64,000 nucleotides of DNA from Lunularia cruciata (lineage: Eukaryota > Streptophyta > Marchantiopsida > Lunulariales > Lunulariaceae). The stretch spans positions 27,814,243-27,878,242 of the forward strand of contig OX419761.1 of the NCBI GenBank assembly GCA_948567375.1, given 5' to 3'. The notes beneath the pieces are model-generated. The model searched no databases. It was not told the DNA's origin and was given only the letters and a program-made list of their open reading frames with translations. Position 1 is the first letter of the stretch. Every line of letters starts with the position of its first letter. The position numbers and the translations under genes were made by a program. Shown one piece after another: positions 11,391-22,063 of the stretch.

Positions 11391-11779
11391 GAGTTGCGCT
11401 TCTTTGTTTTTCTTCACTTTGAGTTTCTACCAAGAAATCACACCTCTTGCATACACCTATCACTGTCAATCAACCTTCACGCGTATGGGCTGCCGGTTTT
11501 TGAACGGTCCCTTCTTGAATTTCTCGCCTTGACAAAAGGTTGTTAGACTGTCTTTGCCTTGGGTTGTGCTCCCCCCAATACAAGGACAATTTACTTTGGA
11601 TTGTATGCTGACAGGGCGCATTTGAGTACTTCGCCTTATGACCCAAAGTCACTTTACTTCAGGTTTCATCCCAAAGACTCTTTTCTTTGCCTTCTTTGGC
11701 CCTACAAGCGCAATCCAACTTCTCTATACACTTCTCCTTTTTTATTTTGAAAAAAACAAAAAATGTGGGCACCATAGTC

Positions 11780-12193
11780 TATAAAAGACCAAGCCCAAGG
11801 AGAGAAATAGGAGAATGAAAACTCATATTGGGACACTTGAATGTGAGAAAACTCCAAATGCCTAGCATGAGCTTCAGCTTTGGTATTTATAGGTATCATA
11901 CAAGGCCCTTGAGAAGCTTCTTTGAGCCGCTTTCTTAGAGTGCAAGCCAAGTTAACCAGGAAGCTTCTCAAAAAGTTTCTTTCTAGAAGTTGTCTACTTG
12001 GCATGCAAGTTAAACTAGTTAGAAGCTTCTAGAAGCTTCCTTCTAGAAGCTACTTGCTTGGGGTGCAAGTTAAGCTAGTCTAGAAGCTTCCCAAGAAGCT
12101 TCCTAGATGCTTTCAGAATATTCTAGGCTAATTTGGCTTATTCTCTACTTCATCAGCCTTACTCACTACGTCACTAAACTCCACATTATTACA
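11780..12193 (-). repeat. Family B LTR (414 bp)
   Basis: It aligns along its length with the family B 3' LTR at 14448-14858. In the sense direction it starts TGTAATAATGTGG and ends GGTCTTTTATA. It contains a TATA box (TATAAATA, 11884-11891) and upstream of it several GAAGCTTC blocks, including one perfect four-unit heat-shock element. Confidence 0.85.
12022..12048 (-). promoter_or_regulatory. Perfect heat-shock element array in the family B LTR
   Basis: GAAgcTTCtaGAAgcTTC is an exact four-pentamer HSE (alternating nGAAn and nTTCn), followed at once by TTCtaGAA. It lies about 130 bp upstream of the LTR TATA box in the sense direction. HSEs are bound by heat-shock factors. Heat responsiveness is inferred, not shown. 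Confidence 0.6.
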
Positions 12194-12198
12194 TATTC

Positions 12199-12827
12199 AA
12201 ACAATTGGAGTTGTTCTTCTCATCAATGATGTTGACTCTTCATGTGTTCCAAGTGTAAGGTCTACAACAATGGTTTGTGATCAGTTTGCATGATCATTTG
12301 TTTCCCTAGGAGATAATGCCTCTATACCTTGGTGGCATATACCATTGCAAGTTGTTCTTGATCTTGAGCAGAGTAATTTCTTTCAGCTATATTTAGTCGG
12401 TGAGACATAAAGGCAATGGATGTAGTCCATGTGGAATTCTTGTTGCAACACTGCTCCAATTGCAAAATTAGAAGCATCAAAATCAACCACAAAAGGTAGC
12501 TGAGGATCATATGGTTGAAAGATGGGTCTTGAAGACACCATATGTTTCAGCTTCTGGAATGCTTCTTCATGCTTGTTTGTCCATTAGAAACTTGAGTTCT
12601 TCCCCAAGAGGTTAGTCAATGGTGCAGCCACATGAGCATAATAATCAATGAATTGTTGGTAGAAACTGGCCAATCCATTAAATTCCCATACTTCTATAGC
12701 ATCCTTTAGAGTAGGCCAATCAATAATGGCCTTGATTTTCTCCTCTTCCATCTTGATCCCTTCCGATGAGATCTTATGGCCCAAGAAGGTGACTTCTTTC
12801 TACCAAAAGGCACACTTATCATGGTTA
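12199..12827 (-). pseudogene. Family B RT / RNase H remnant (fossil)
   Basis: Recognisable pieces include GHKISSEGIKMEEEKIKAI and the connection segment FYQQFIDYYAHVAAPLTNLLG, followed by RNase H-like sequence (LNIAERNYSAQDQEQLAMVYA). They match 16500-17080 in the main family B copy. The coding region is broken. Confidence 0.75.
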
Positions 12828-12854
12828 ATCCTATCAAAGTGTCTCCTTGAGATC

Positions 12855-13785
12855 CTACACTTTGAACTCCTTGAGATTATAGGTGTAATTGCCCCACAAC
12901 TTCTCTACTATGAAAGGTCCAAAGTACTTAGGCAAAAACTTCTTTTGCACTCTCTTGAATTGAATGGAATCAAACAACATTACCCAATCACCTTCTTTGA
13001 AAGGCTCCACCTTCTTCTTGCCTTGCATCTTCCAATTCCATGAGTTGATCCTTCCTTGACTTCTCTGCATCACCTCCTTGTGCTTTCTTCAATCTCCTAT
13101 GATTGCTTTGGAAGGTAGGAAGATCAAAGTGAATATGTAAGATAGACTCAATACCATATACCAATTGAAATGGAGAATATCTGGTGGAAGTCTTCATGGT
13201 TGTCCTATACTCCCACAAAATTGCATGAATCCTCTTATCCCAATGATGTTTAGCCCCCTCCTTTTTTTCATCTTTGGCCAACATCATGCATAAGGTCTGA
13301 TTGGTTCTCTCTGCCAAGCCATTAAAATTTGGCTTATCGGATGTAATTACTCTATGTGTGATAGAGAAATGTCGTAGCATGGCTGTAGTGATGCTTCCTG
13401 TAAACTCTCCTCCTCTATCAAGAACCAACTCCAAAGGGCATCCAAACCTAGTGATAATGCTTTCATAATGAAATCTACCAACTTCATCTTCATTCTTGTT
13501 CCTCAATGGTCTAGCCTCAACCCACTTGGTAAGGTAATCAATAACTACCACAATGTACCGCTTGTTCCTTGGGGTTCTATTGAGAGGACCTAAAAAATTG
13601 ATTCTCCACTTCTCAAAAGGTCATAGCAATGGAATTGATCTAAGTGGTGGAGTGGAAGTAGATTTCCTAGCAAAAGCTTGACAAACATGACAAGTTTTGC
13701 AATAATCAAGACAATCCTTGAAAATCCCTCTCCAATGGTAACCTACATCTAGAATCTTGAAAGCAATTGCCTTTCATGCAAAGTG
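12855..13785 (-). pseudogene. Family C integrase (fossil)
   Basis: The core shows VVIDYLTKWVEARPLRNK, the second acidic residue in LVLDRGGEFTGS and the glutamate in FNGLAERTNQTL. The C-terminal domain carries KKFLPKYFGPFIVEKLW. No chromodomain follows. Homologous to 59885-60930. Confidence 0.85.
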
Positions 13786-14447
13786 TCATCCACACACTAA
13801 ACCTTCATGAAAATCCTTTATGAGTAGGATACACTCTTCCTTACCCATTGCTCTTCTAAGTAGACCATCTGCTCCTTGGTGAAAAAGAACATCCTCCACC
13901 ATTGTGTAAGGTCTAGATCTTGCTGCAAGGGCCTTCCTCTCTCTAGCATGCATCCCTTGTGGATAGTAACCTCTTATCACAAAATCCACAATCTCCTTGT
14001 ACTCCATTGGAACCTCTTGAGTGACTGAGATTGTCATGAGCTCCTCATCTAGGAAGGAATCATCCATTGGCTCATCTCCATCATGATCATAGACCCTAGA
14101 TAACAAATCAGCATTTGCATGTTTTTTTCTTGGCCTATCCTCAATGGTGTAGTCATACTCAAACAAGAGTATCATCCACCTTGCTAGCCTCCCTTCCACA
14201 TTAAGCTTGTTGAAGATGTACTTCAAAGCCTTGTGATCTGTGACAATTGTGGCTTTCCCTCCAATCAAGTAGTGTCTATACTTCTTGAGACCAAAGATCA
14301 CTGCCAACCGTTTTCTCTCTGTGACAAAGTAGTTCTTTTGTGCTGAAACCATCTCCCTAATAGCATAAGCTATTGGATGATCATGCCCATCTTGGTCTAA
14401 TTGACTAAGAGTGCATCCTATAGCTACATTAGAAGCATCGGTGTAGA
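13786..14447 (-). pseudogene. Family C RNase H and spacer (fossil)
   Basis: The RNase H core reads YIYTDASNVAIGCTLSQ, with the KATIVTDHKALKYIF segment and the end motif KKHANADLLSR. A Ser/Asp-rich spacer leads to the integrase zinc-binding region. Homologous to 60950-61620. Confidence 0.85.
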
Positions 14448-14551
14448 TGTAAAAGACCAAATCCAAGGAGAGAAATAGGAGAATGGAAACTCACATTGGG
14501 ACACTTGAATGAGGGAAAACTCCAATTGCCTAGCATGAGCTTTGGCTTTGG

Positions 14552-14559
14552 TATTTATA
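14552..14559 (-). promoter_or_regulatory. TATA box of the family B LTR
   Basis: TATAAATA in sense. It is conserved in the other two family B LTRs (11884-11891 and 42832-42839). Confidence 0.6.
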
Positions 14560-14580
14560 GATTGCATACAAGGCCCTTGA

Positions 14581-14788
14581 GAAGCTTCTCAAGAAGCTTC
14601 CTTGAGCTGCTTTCTTAGAGTGCAAGCCAAGTTAACTAGGAAGCTTCCCAAGAAGTTTCCTTCTAGAAGCCGCCTACTTGGCATGCAAGCTAAGCTAGTT
14701 AGAAGCTTCTAGAAGCTACACGCTTGGGGTGCAAGTTAACTAGTTGGGAAGCTTCTCAAGAAGCTTCTTAGATGCTTTTGGAATATTC
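14581..14788 (-). promoter_or_regulatory. Heat-shock-element cluster in the family B LTR
   Basis: GAA/TTC inverted pairs occur at 14581-14600, 14640-14668, 14702-14714, 14748-14767 and 14781-14788. The block at 14702-14714 is a perfect three-pentamer HSE (GAAgcTTCtaGAA). The cluster starts about 20 bp upstream of the TATA box in the sense direction, a normal promoter geometry. Confidence 0.6.
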
Positions 14789-14858
14789 TAGGCTAATTTG
14801 GCTTATTATCTACTTTGATAGTCTTACTAGCTACGTTGCTAAACTCCATACCGTTACA

Positions 14859-14876
14859 TATTCCCCCACCGCTAGT
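14859..14876 (-). other. Polypurine tract of family B
   Basis: AGCGGTGGGGGAATA on the minus strand runs directly into the TGTAACGG start of the 3' LTR. Confidence 0.75.
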
Positions 14877-14885
14877 TGGTGATGT

Positions 14886-15065
14886 CCTTGTCGCCATTGA
14901 AGCTTCAAACTCTTGGATGGCCATCTATGCATTTTGGAGGTGAGAAAGAGGTTCCCATGTGGCATCATGAAGAGGATACCCTTTCCAAAGGACCTTGTAC
15001 TTCATATGTTGGCGGTGTCCTTGTTGGATGTGGCTACGTGCAAGGATACAATCAATTTTGTACTC
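14886..15065 (-). pseudogene. Chromodomain at the end of family B pol (fossil)
   Basis: The minus strand reads EYKIDCILARS, then MKYKVLWKGYP, then HDATWEPLSHLQNA and AIQEFEAS. This is the chromodomain signature: an aromatic residue in the first strand, VLWKGY, the ATWEP turn and a C-terminal helix. Chromodomains of chromovirus integrases bind modified histone H3 and steer insertion into heterochromatin. It places family B in the chromoviruses. The element is broken. Confidence 0.85.
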
Positions 15066-15089
15066 CTCATGATCATTCATAGGGATTGG

Positions 15090-16310
15090 GGGAGGAGAGG
15101 TTTGGACTCAAGAGGAGAAAAAAGAGGGATTATGAACAAAGAGTTTTAACTTGGAAACATGAAAGATAGGATGGATGCGCATATGAGAAGGCAAAGCAAG
15201 TAGATAAGCAATAGGAGAAACAATTTAGGTGACATCAAAAGGTCCTATCCAATTAAAGGCAAGTTTACAAACTTGGGTATCAAGTGAAAGGAGTAGATTA
15301 CTAGAGGATAACATAGCTTTATCACCAACTTCAAAGGTGAGATCATGCCAATGATGGTCTGCATATTGTTATTGACGATTTTGAGCAACAATGAGGTGAG
15401 ATTTGGCTTGTTGGAGAGATTCGGAGATGGTGGTCAAGAAGGTTGAAGTATGGGGGACTTGAGGCAGAGGAGGAGAAAGAAGATAATCTGGGACAAGCGG
15501 ATCTTGGCCAAAATTGAGAAAGAAAGGAGAGAATCCGCTGCTTGCCTATTTAGAATTATTGTATGCAAACTCCGCAGCTGCAAGACATTGATCCCAATTG
15601 GTATGGTGAATGTTGACAAAGGCACAAAGCATATCTTCCAAGGTGCAATTTGCATGTTCAATTTGTCTATAAGTTTGAGGATGATAGGCTATGAATAAAG
15701 CAAGCATGGTGCCAAGTAGCTGGAAAATTGCTTGCCAAAACTTTCCGGTGAAGCAAGGATCACAGTCAAAGATGAGTACACTTGGCATCCCATGATGTTT
15801 AAAGACATTATCAAAGTAGAGTTGAGCCAAGGTTGGAGCATTCATAATATCAATCATTGGTGCCAAATGGATTTGCTTACTAAGCTTATCCACAAACACA
15901 AAATTTCTATGTGACCTTGTTGTGTCTTGGGTAAGGAGATGATGAGATCTAAGCTCACATTTCCCCAACGAGTAGTTGGAATGGGAAGTGGCTGAAGGAG
16001 TCCACTTGGCTTTTGGTTACTAGCCTTATTATGTTGGCAACTCTCACACGATCGGACAAAGTTCCAAACATCTTGTGTCATGTTGGGCCACCACCATTGG
16101 TATTGGAGGATGCTCAAGGTCTTGTCCACTCCCATGTGACCAGCTATTGGTAAATCATGGGCTTCTTGAAGGCGCGCAAGTCGGAGGTCACCTTTGGCTA
16201 GAACATAGATCTGGTCCATATGGAATAGAAGGCCTTCCTTGAAGGAGAAGATGTTGTACTCCTTGTCGTATGCTGTCAGGCCACCATGTACCATTTGGAA
16301 GAAGGGATCT
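15090..16310 (-). pseudogene. Family B integrase (fossil)
   Basis: The zinc-binding region reads LQEAHDLPIAGHMGVDKTL with SCESCQHNKASNQKPSGLLQPLPIP, and the core starts at WGNVSLDLIISLPKTQQG. YHPQTYRQIEHANCTLEDML marks the glutamate region, and the GPY/F-type end (KLAFNWIGPF, then HPIFHVSKLK) precedes the chromodomain. Broken in several places. Confidence 0.82.
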
Positions 16311-16319
16311 TGTTGTAGA

Positions 16320-17220
16320 GCTGATCAAAACTTGTTATGGACCTTTAGGTAATTGACACCATCGTAATTGCCGTTGTGATGAGCGGAAGAGCCTTCAAAT
16401 CAGGTTGTTGTGATAGAGCATAAAGGATGATGTGGAACTGACCTGGTTTGTACTCAAGTTTGATGTCAAACAATTGGAGTTGCTCTTCCCATCGATGATG
16501 CCAACTCTTCATGTGCTCCAAGTATAAGGTCTGCAACAATGGCTTGTGATCAATTCACGATGATCAATTGTTTCCCCAAGAGATAATGCCTCCATACCTT
16601 GGTGGCATATACCATTGCAAGCTGTTCTTGATCTTGAGCAGAGTAATTTCTTTCAGCTGTATTTAGTCGGTGAGACACAAAGGCAATGGGATGTAGTCCA
16701 TCTGGGAATTCTTGTTGCAACACAACTCCAATTGCAAGTTAAAAGCATCAAAATCAACCACACAAGGTAGTTGAGGATCATATGGTTGAAGAATGGCTCT
16801 TGAAGACACCATATGCTTTAACTTTTGGAATGCTTCTTCATGCTTGGTGGTCCACTGGAAGCTCAAGTTGTTTCCTAAGAGGTCAGTCAATGGTGCAGCC
16901 ACATGAGCATAATAGTGGATGATCGTTGGTAAAAACTGGCCAATCCATGAATGCTTGTACTTGTGTAGCATCCTTTAGGTTAAGCCAATCAGTAATGGCC
17001 TATATCTTCTCTTCTTCCATCTTGATCCCCTCTAATGAGATCTTATGACCCAAGAAGGTAACCTTCTTCTGCCAAAAGGCACACTTCAACTTCTTACTGT
17101 AAAATTTCCATTGTTGTAGTTGTCTTAGGACTTATTGCACATGATTCATGTGTTTTGCCTATGTCTTGCTATAGATTAAGATATCATCCAAGAACACCAC
17201 CTCAGACCAATCTAATAGTC
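16320..17220 (-). pseudogene. Family B RNase H and RT, part 1 (fossil)
   Basis: RNase H is seen in LQLFDIKLEYKPGQFHIILYALS. RT thumb and connection sequence lies at 16660-17080 (HYYAHVAAPLTDLLG). The segment reaches 17220 in the RT palm, near the catalytic-aspartate segment, where the solo A LTR interrupts it. It continues at 20925. Confidence 0.8.
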
Positions 17221-20200
17221 TGTGACAACCCGACAAATATCACTTTTGCGGTAATTGGGTTAGTAGAGTTCGTTCCCATAGAGATACTATCTAGAATTGG
17301 TCGAATACAAAGACAAAAGTCACAATTGCAGTTCTTCTTGATGGCTTCTTTAATCTCTCAGGTAGAAACTACACCCAGAAGAGAGTAACAAGCTCACAAT
17401 CTTGACAACTTGTCACGAATACACACACATAATCACAACATAGCAAATTCTGTCCAAACAACTCTTGATTGTGATGATTCAGATTCTCCCAACAATGGCA
17501 CTTCACTGCAAAGATCAATTTTGCCTTGGAATTGTGTTCCACCCCTCCACTGAAGGCACAACTTCCTTGATCAAAATTGCTTCACATCAACCTCATGCTG
17601 CACTCACCAATGCAGAATACTACCAACACTACAATTCCTCTCAGACCTGTCAAGGCATTGCTCCGATGCACTTCACTCAGGATCAAACACACAGAATGAA
17701 GATCAAGGCTGCAGATTCCAACATCCACATACACATTGACTTGCTCTTCGGAATTCTCCACACACTCACAAACACAAACATGAAATTGACAATCAGAATT
17801 AAGCTTAAGCGACGAGTACTGAGAATAGTACTTCACTTTATCTATCTTCAGAAATTTGAATACTGAATAACATCGTACTGCGAATGCTCCACTTAAATAC
17901 TGAAGCAAACGGCAGACTCGCCTACCTAGGCACCACTTCCTAACATCCTTTCCTACTTGTAGATCTCAATTGACAATCTATCTCTTCATATTTGCCTTTT
18001 CCTATCTCAAAATTGACTTCTATCCCGATCCGATCTCTACCTCATCATCGGCTTCCAAACCCAATGATCTTCTTACTATTCCTCCTTCTTTGGGTATAGC
18101 TACATCTACCAAATCCTTCACTAATTCTATGAATTCTATGCTAGGAACTATAATTGAGCTCAGGAGTGACTTATCTAACTCACTATCTCCTGACCCACTC
18201 TTCTCTAATGTGTCAATCATCAAGTCCGATGATACTTGAATTCCAACTTCTGCAACATCAGGTCTCTTCTCCACTGTCACACTATTCCGAATCTTCTCTA
18301 ATTCCGAATTGACTAAATCCAGTCTAAGACTAACATTGTTCTCTATATCTAACATTTTCCTATCTACACGCTCTCTCAACCAGATCAGCAATGTGTTCAT
18401 GTCCACATCTTTGGCTTTTCTCTTCCAAGTTTCCTGCACAAGCAACTTCAACTTGTGTAGGCAGGCTTCCTCCAATCTCCCTTTAGCCTCTGTGCTTAAG
18501 ATGGCCCTTAGCTTCCCTGCAACTTCTCTCACTGATTCCGACTCATATCCTTGAGAGCACTCTACCTTCAGTTCTTCACGATACATCTTCAGCTCGTCTT
18601 TGTACTCCGCAGCAAGCATCTTCTTTTCATCTGCATAATGTGTACTCTGTAAATCAGCACTTCTGACTAGCTCTCGTAATCGTTCTTCCTCTTCTTGCCT
18701 GACTGCTAACTCCCTCTACCATGCTTGATCCTTTGTTGCTGCACTCTTCTTCAAGCTATCCAACTCCTGCTCCGTTATGATGCTCATTGCCTTCAAATGA
18801 ACATTCTCAACACGCACATTACTTACTTCTTCCTTCATCTTATCGAGCCACATTGTTTGTTCCTTCAATTTGCCGGCTCGCCTTTGCAATTCCTTATCCT
18901 TTTCTATGCAACTTCCTTGTAGCAGAGTTAGCGTTTTCTTCACCAAGCATTCCTCCCTCTGAAGTTCTTCCACTTCTTGCAATCTTTGGACTTGTTCCTC
19001 CTGCAGCTCCCTCACTTCACTTACCAGATACTTCACGATCTGCAATTTGTTCATCCCCTTACTGCAAACTTGGGGAATTATGCTTCAATTCTCCTTCAAC
19101 AATTCTAGCAATGGGGTTACCACCTTCGTCATGTAGAATATGGCGCTAAAGTGATCTTCCTTGTCATCGCCCTCTTTGTCTAGAGTCTTCTCCTCCGTCA
19201 TCAGCTCTTTCATCCAAAGTCGTTATCTTTGTATCTTTATTGTGTCCGCACTTTCTTTGTCTTGGCTTCTTGAACTTGGCCCCACGGGATTCTCTGCTTC
19301 CTCTTCTGCTCTTGACTTGTTTAATACTATTGTTTGACAAGCCTCACTTACTGCTGCCAATTGCTGGACCTCAGGTTCTCCATCACTTTTGCTCCTCAAC
19401 TCCTCACTTTTCAATGTGAGCTCCTCTTCTTCCGAGTCCTCTTCTTGCGACTTAGTCTCCTCTTCAGACTCCGATCCCGATGATGCCTCTTTTACGACCT
19501 TCGCCGTCTTCAACATCAGCCGCCGAGTCTTTCTTTGCATGGGAGACGACTTGGCTTCTTTGGGTTTGATGCGCTTCTTTGTCTTTGGATTGGTAATGTC
19601 TTCAATTTTCCACTATCCCATCCTCGCAAAGTACTCGTCATTTGCTCAAAGATGCAGCATCTACTGGCGCTCCTCACCGTCTGCTTCCCGTCTCAAATCG
19701 GGGTGCATGTGTGACACCATACGATGACGCTCATCTTCGGATAGTAAGTTCAGCCCAAAGTAGAAGTGAGCTGCAAATGGTGCAAAGTAATGCGGTGGCG
19801 AGCCCATTTGCCAATTCACCACCATCTGCCTTGTTCGGTGATGAAAACACTTTGCCCAATTAACTGGAACTCCTGCAAACATCTGATGGAAGAATACAGC
19901 CTGCTGCATGGTCACATAGGTAGTTCATTCTGGCTTGAATATAGCCATCATCGCCCCCACAATACTTCTTTGGATTGGGTCCCGATAGGACTCCACCTTG
20001 TAGCCATTTGTGGTTCCGGGGCAAAGAACAAATTCAGATTTCCGATGTCTCCTTTGCAGCATCACACTTCCGATAGAAGGTGATCCCTGTTGGGTCTCTT
20101 GCTTCTCTTCCCAATACCAACTTCCAATCCGACTCAGTCCATCGAGCCGGATTGCCTCTCTTCCCTTCCACCTCAAGACCCTCCTCACAATTACTAGCAA

Positions 20201-20919
20201 CAATCTTTGCCATCACTCCCGGGAAACTGAAATTCCAATTCCATGCTAAAAACGTAATACAAAGTCTAATCAAGACCTCGGTTCTAGCCACTACATCTAC
20301 CCTTTGAATTGCAAAACCTCTCACCGCCAACACGTTAGCCACCTTCTTTGCCATGATTTGTTCTCTCATTCTACGCTGTTGGAAAATAAGACCCTCTCCT
20401 GGACGAGACACTCTAACTCCCTCAGGCATCTAGAAAATCTCACTTTTGATGGGCTTCTGGACATGCATTACTGCAAGACGACTACTCAAAGGAATTGGAA
20501 ATTTACTCAAAGGATTCAACTTCCCCCTACGCAATCACAATTTTATATTGCCCCAAATTGCAGTCATTCTTCAGTCGATTTTGTCTGTGAATTTCTCTCT
20601 TCTGCGTGCACTCCCGGTCACTGTCAAGACATGCTTATTCTGCCTCCGCTGTTTCTTGAAATGTACTTTCTTGCCACCTACAGAGGTTGTTAAACGGTCT
20701 TCATCTTTCCTATGTCTTCCAACCCAAAGATGATGATCTTTGGACTTTTTCCGGCGTACTTCTCTTCCGAGTACCTCCATCATCGGATCCGATGTCAACT
20801 TCTTTGGCTTTCCTCCGAAGTTACTTCCGTCCATTCTTTGTTTGCAATTCAACTTTTAGTGCTTACTTTGTCTCTTAATTACTACTAACCATAGAAAAAC
20901 AAAAAATGTGGGTACCACA
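17221..20919 (-). mobile_element. Solo LTR of family A, alpha subfamily
   Basis: A 3699-bp LTR runs from TGTGACAACCCGACA to TGTGGGTACCACA, with a perfect target duplication TAGTC at 17216-17220 and 20920-20924. It sits in the RT region of the family B chromovirus. It shares the alpha-type start region and coding sequence with the LTR at 792-4496 and differs clearly from the beta LTRs. Confidence 0.94.
18020..20429 (-). pseudogene. LTR-embedded coiled-coil protein gene, alpha form, in the solo LTR (fossil)
   Basis: The conserved helical block lies at about 19660-20350 (NPARWTESDWKLVLGRE, AVFFHQMFAGVPVNWAKCF, HYFAPFAAHFYFGLNLL). A Glu-rich middle follows at 19230-19540 (SESEEETKSQEE). The coil spans about 18560-19054, with a start MNKLQIVKYLVSEV. 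The last block contains TLEKSGSGDSELD. Compared with the beta genes many codons differ only silently. Broken in several places; function unknown. Confidence 0.78.
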
Positions 20920-20924
20920 TAGTC

Positions 20925-21460
20925 CATCCAACACTCAATGCATCTGATCCATGAAGACTGTTGGAGCATTAGTGAGTCTGAAATGTAGAACTCTCCACTC
21001 AAAATGCCCATACCTTGTGCGAAAGGCAGTCTTTTGCACATCTTCTTTATCATAGGAATTGCTAATAGTCGCTACAAAGATCCAGCTTGGAAAAGTAGCA
21101 TGCTCCACTTAGTTGATCAAGCAAGTCATCGATTCGAGGCAAGAGATATGCATTCTTCACGATTTGCTTATTGAGCCCATGATAATCAATACAGAAATGA
21201 AGTCCTCCATCTTTCATCCATCCATGAACAAATAGTACCCGTGCTCCCCAAGGAGAGTTACTATGTCATATGAAGTCCTTCTCCAACAAATTTATAAGTG
21301 TTGTTTGCAACTCCTCCAACTCCTTTGGTGAGAGCAGATAGATTGGTCTAGTCACTGGAGTACTCCCTAGCAATAACTTGATCTTGAAGTGCATACCTTG
21401 ATCAAAGGGTAATCCCTTTGGTAGATTGTCGGTCCTTTGCAGATTGTCTTATGCAATTGG
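20925..21460 (-). pseudogene. Family B RT, part 2 (fossil)
   Basis: This is the upstream continuation of the RT across the solo LTR. The minus strand shows [13 protein letters not shown]-like sequence near 20960 and the earlier RT palm and finger segments up to about 21420. Broken. Confidence 0.75.
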
Positions 21461-21492
21461 CTTGATCCACAGTACAAATACAGACTTATCTT

Positions 21493-21672
21493 CCTCCAAA
21501 GCTTGCTCTATGGTTGCTTTACTAACAAACTTCCCTTCTAGGGACTCATCTCTCTTCCAAGCTTACTCCATGGTTGCCTTCTTGGCCAACTTCCCATCTT
21601 GGGCTCATCTCCCCTCCAGGTTTTCTCTATGGCTATCTTCTCAACAAACTTCCCATCTTGGGACTGACTATT
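21493..21672 (-). repeat. Three tandem ~60-bp repeats in family B pol
   Basis: Three imperfect units start near 21493, 21553 and 21613. On the minus strand each gives about 20 residues of the type GKFVSKATIEQALEE. They lie between protease and RT, probably a spacer that grew by tandem duplication. Confidence 0.65.
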
Positions 21673-21708
21673 CTTAGTTGTCTTACTTAGAGGTGCCAGG
21701 CAACCTAA

Positions 21709-22063
21709 TCAGAAATTCCTACCTTGGTGTTGTACTTGAATTTGGCATCGGGTCCAATCGAATTGAACCTTATGATGTTCAAACCAAGATAGACCTTGAA
21801 TGATATCATAGTGTAGAGGTGCCACTACAAACCTCATACACTCCAAATACTCCTTCCCAATCTTGAAGGTAACAAGATGCAAGGTGCGGAATGTAGAACC
21901 CTTTCTACCATCCACCATTATCAAACTACTTCCAATCATTGGCTTGATAGGAATACCCAATTCCTTTACTACTTGCATAGACATGCAATTATCTGAACTT
22001 CTAGAATCAACCAAAATCCTACAACCCCAATTAGATATTGTACCTTGCAAGTGAAGCAAAGCA
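21709..22063 (-). pseudogene. Family B aspartic protease (fossil)
   Basis: Reading minus: ILVDSRSSDNCMSMQVVKELGI at the active-site region, then VTFKIGKEYLECMRFVVAPLHYDIIQGLSWFEHHKVQFDW, matching the retropepsin-like RVP_2 type of chromoviruses. The segment stops at 22063, where the large family A element is inserted; gag resumes at 41509. Confidence 0.85.

Larger units (their letters stand above)
7989..11776 (-). mobile_element. Solo LTR of family A, beta subfamily
   Basis: A full-length LTR of 3788 bp runs from TGTGACAACCCGACA (sense 3' end) to TGTGGGCACCATA (sense 5' end), with no internal region attached. It is flanked by a perfect 5-bp target duplication, GTCTA at 7984-7988 and 11777-11781. 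This is the expected product of recombination between the two LTRs of one insertion. It landed at the junction between family D and a family B LTR. Confidence 0.93.
11780..12827 (-). mobile_element. Family B chromovirus fragment (second copy)
   Basis: It consists of one family B LTR (11780-12193) next to a pol piece with RNase H and RT similarity (12199-12827). It is much shorter than the main family B element at 14448-42964 and heavily reduced. At about 12827 it abuts a family C fragment with only a few bases in common. It borders family D on the left, where the solo A LTR later inserted. Confidence 0.8.
12827..14447 (-). mobile_element. Family C Ty3/gypsy fragment (RNase H to integrase end)
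   Basis: This is a pol fragment closely similar to the young family C element at 59836-63962. It starts in RNase H at 14447, where the family B 3' LTR is inserted, and runs through the integrase to its C-terminal end near 12830. No LTR of its own is attached. It is older and more broken than the copy at the right edge. Confidence 0.85.
14448..14858 (-). repeat. Family B 3' LTR (411 bp)
   Basis: In the sense direction it starts TGTAACGGTATGG after a purine tract and ends GGTCTTTTACA. A TATA box (TATAAATA) lies at 14552-14559. Upstream of it, 14581-14788 is packed with GAAGCTTC and TTCTAGAA blocks. Confidence 0.88.

Noticed and set aside
792-11776. The facing family A LTRs 792-4496 (+) and 7989-11776 (-) as the two ends of one element
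   Set aside because: They are in opposite orientation, belong to different subfamilies, and the second has its own target duplication.
14571-14800. GAAGCTTC-rich stretches as a tandem satellite
   Set aside because: Spacing is irregular, the stretch is confined to the LTR upstream of its TATA box, and the same positions are kept in three LTRs.
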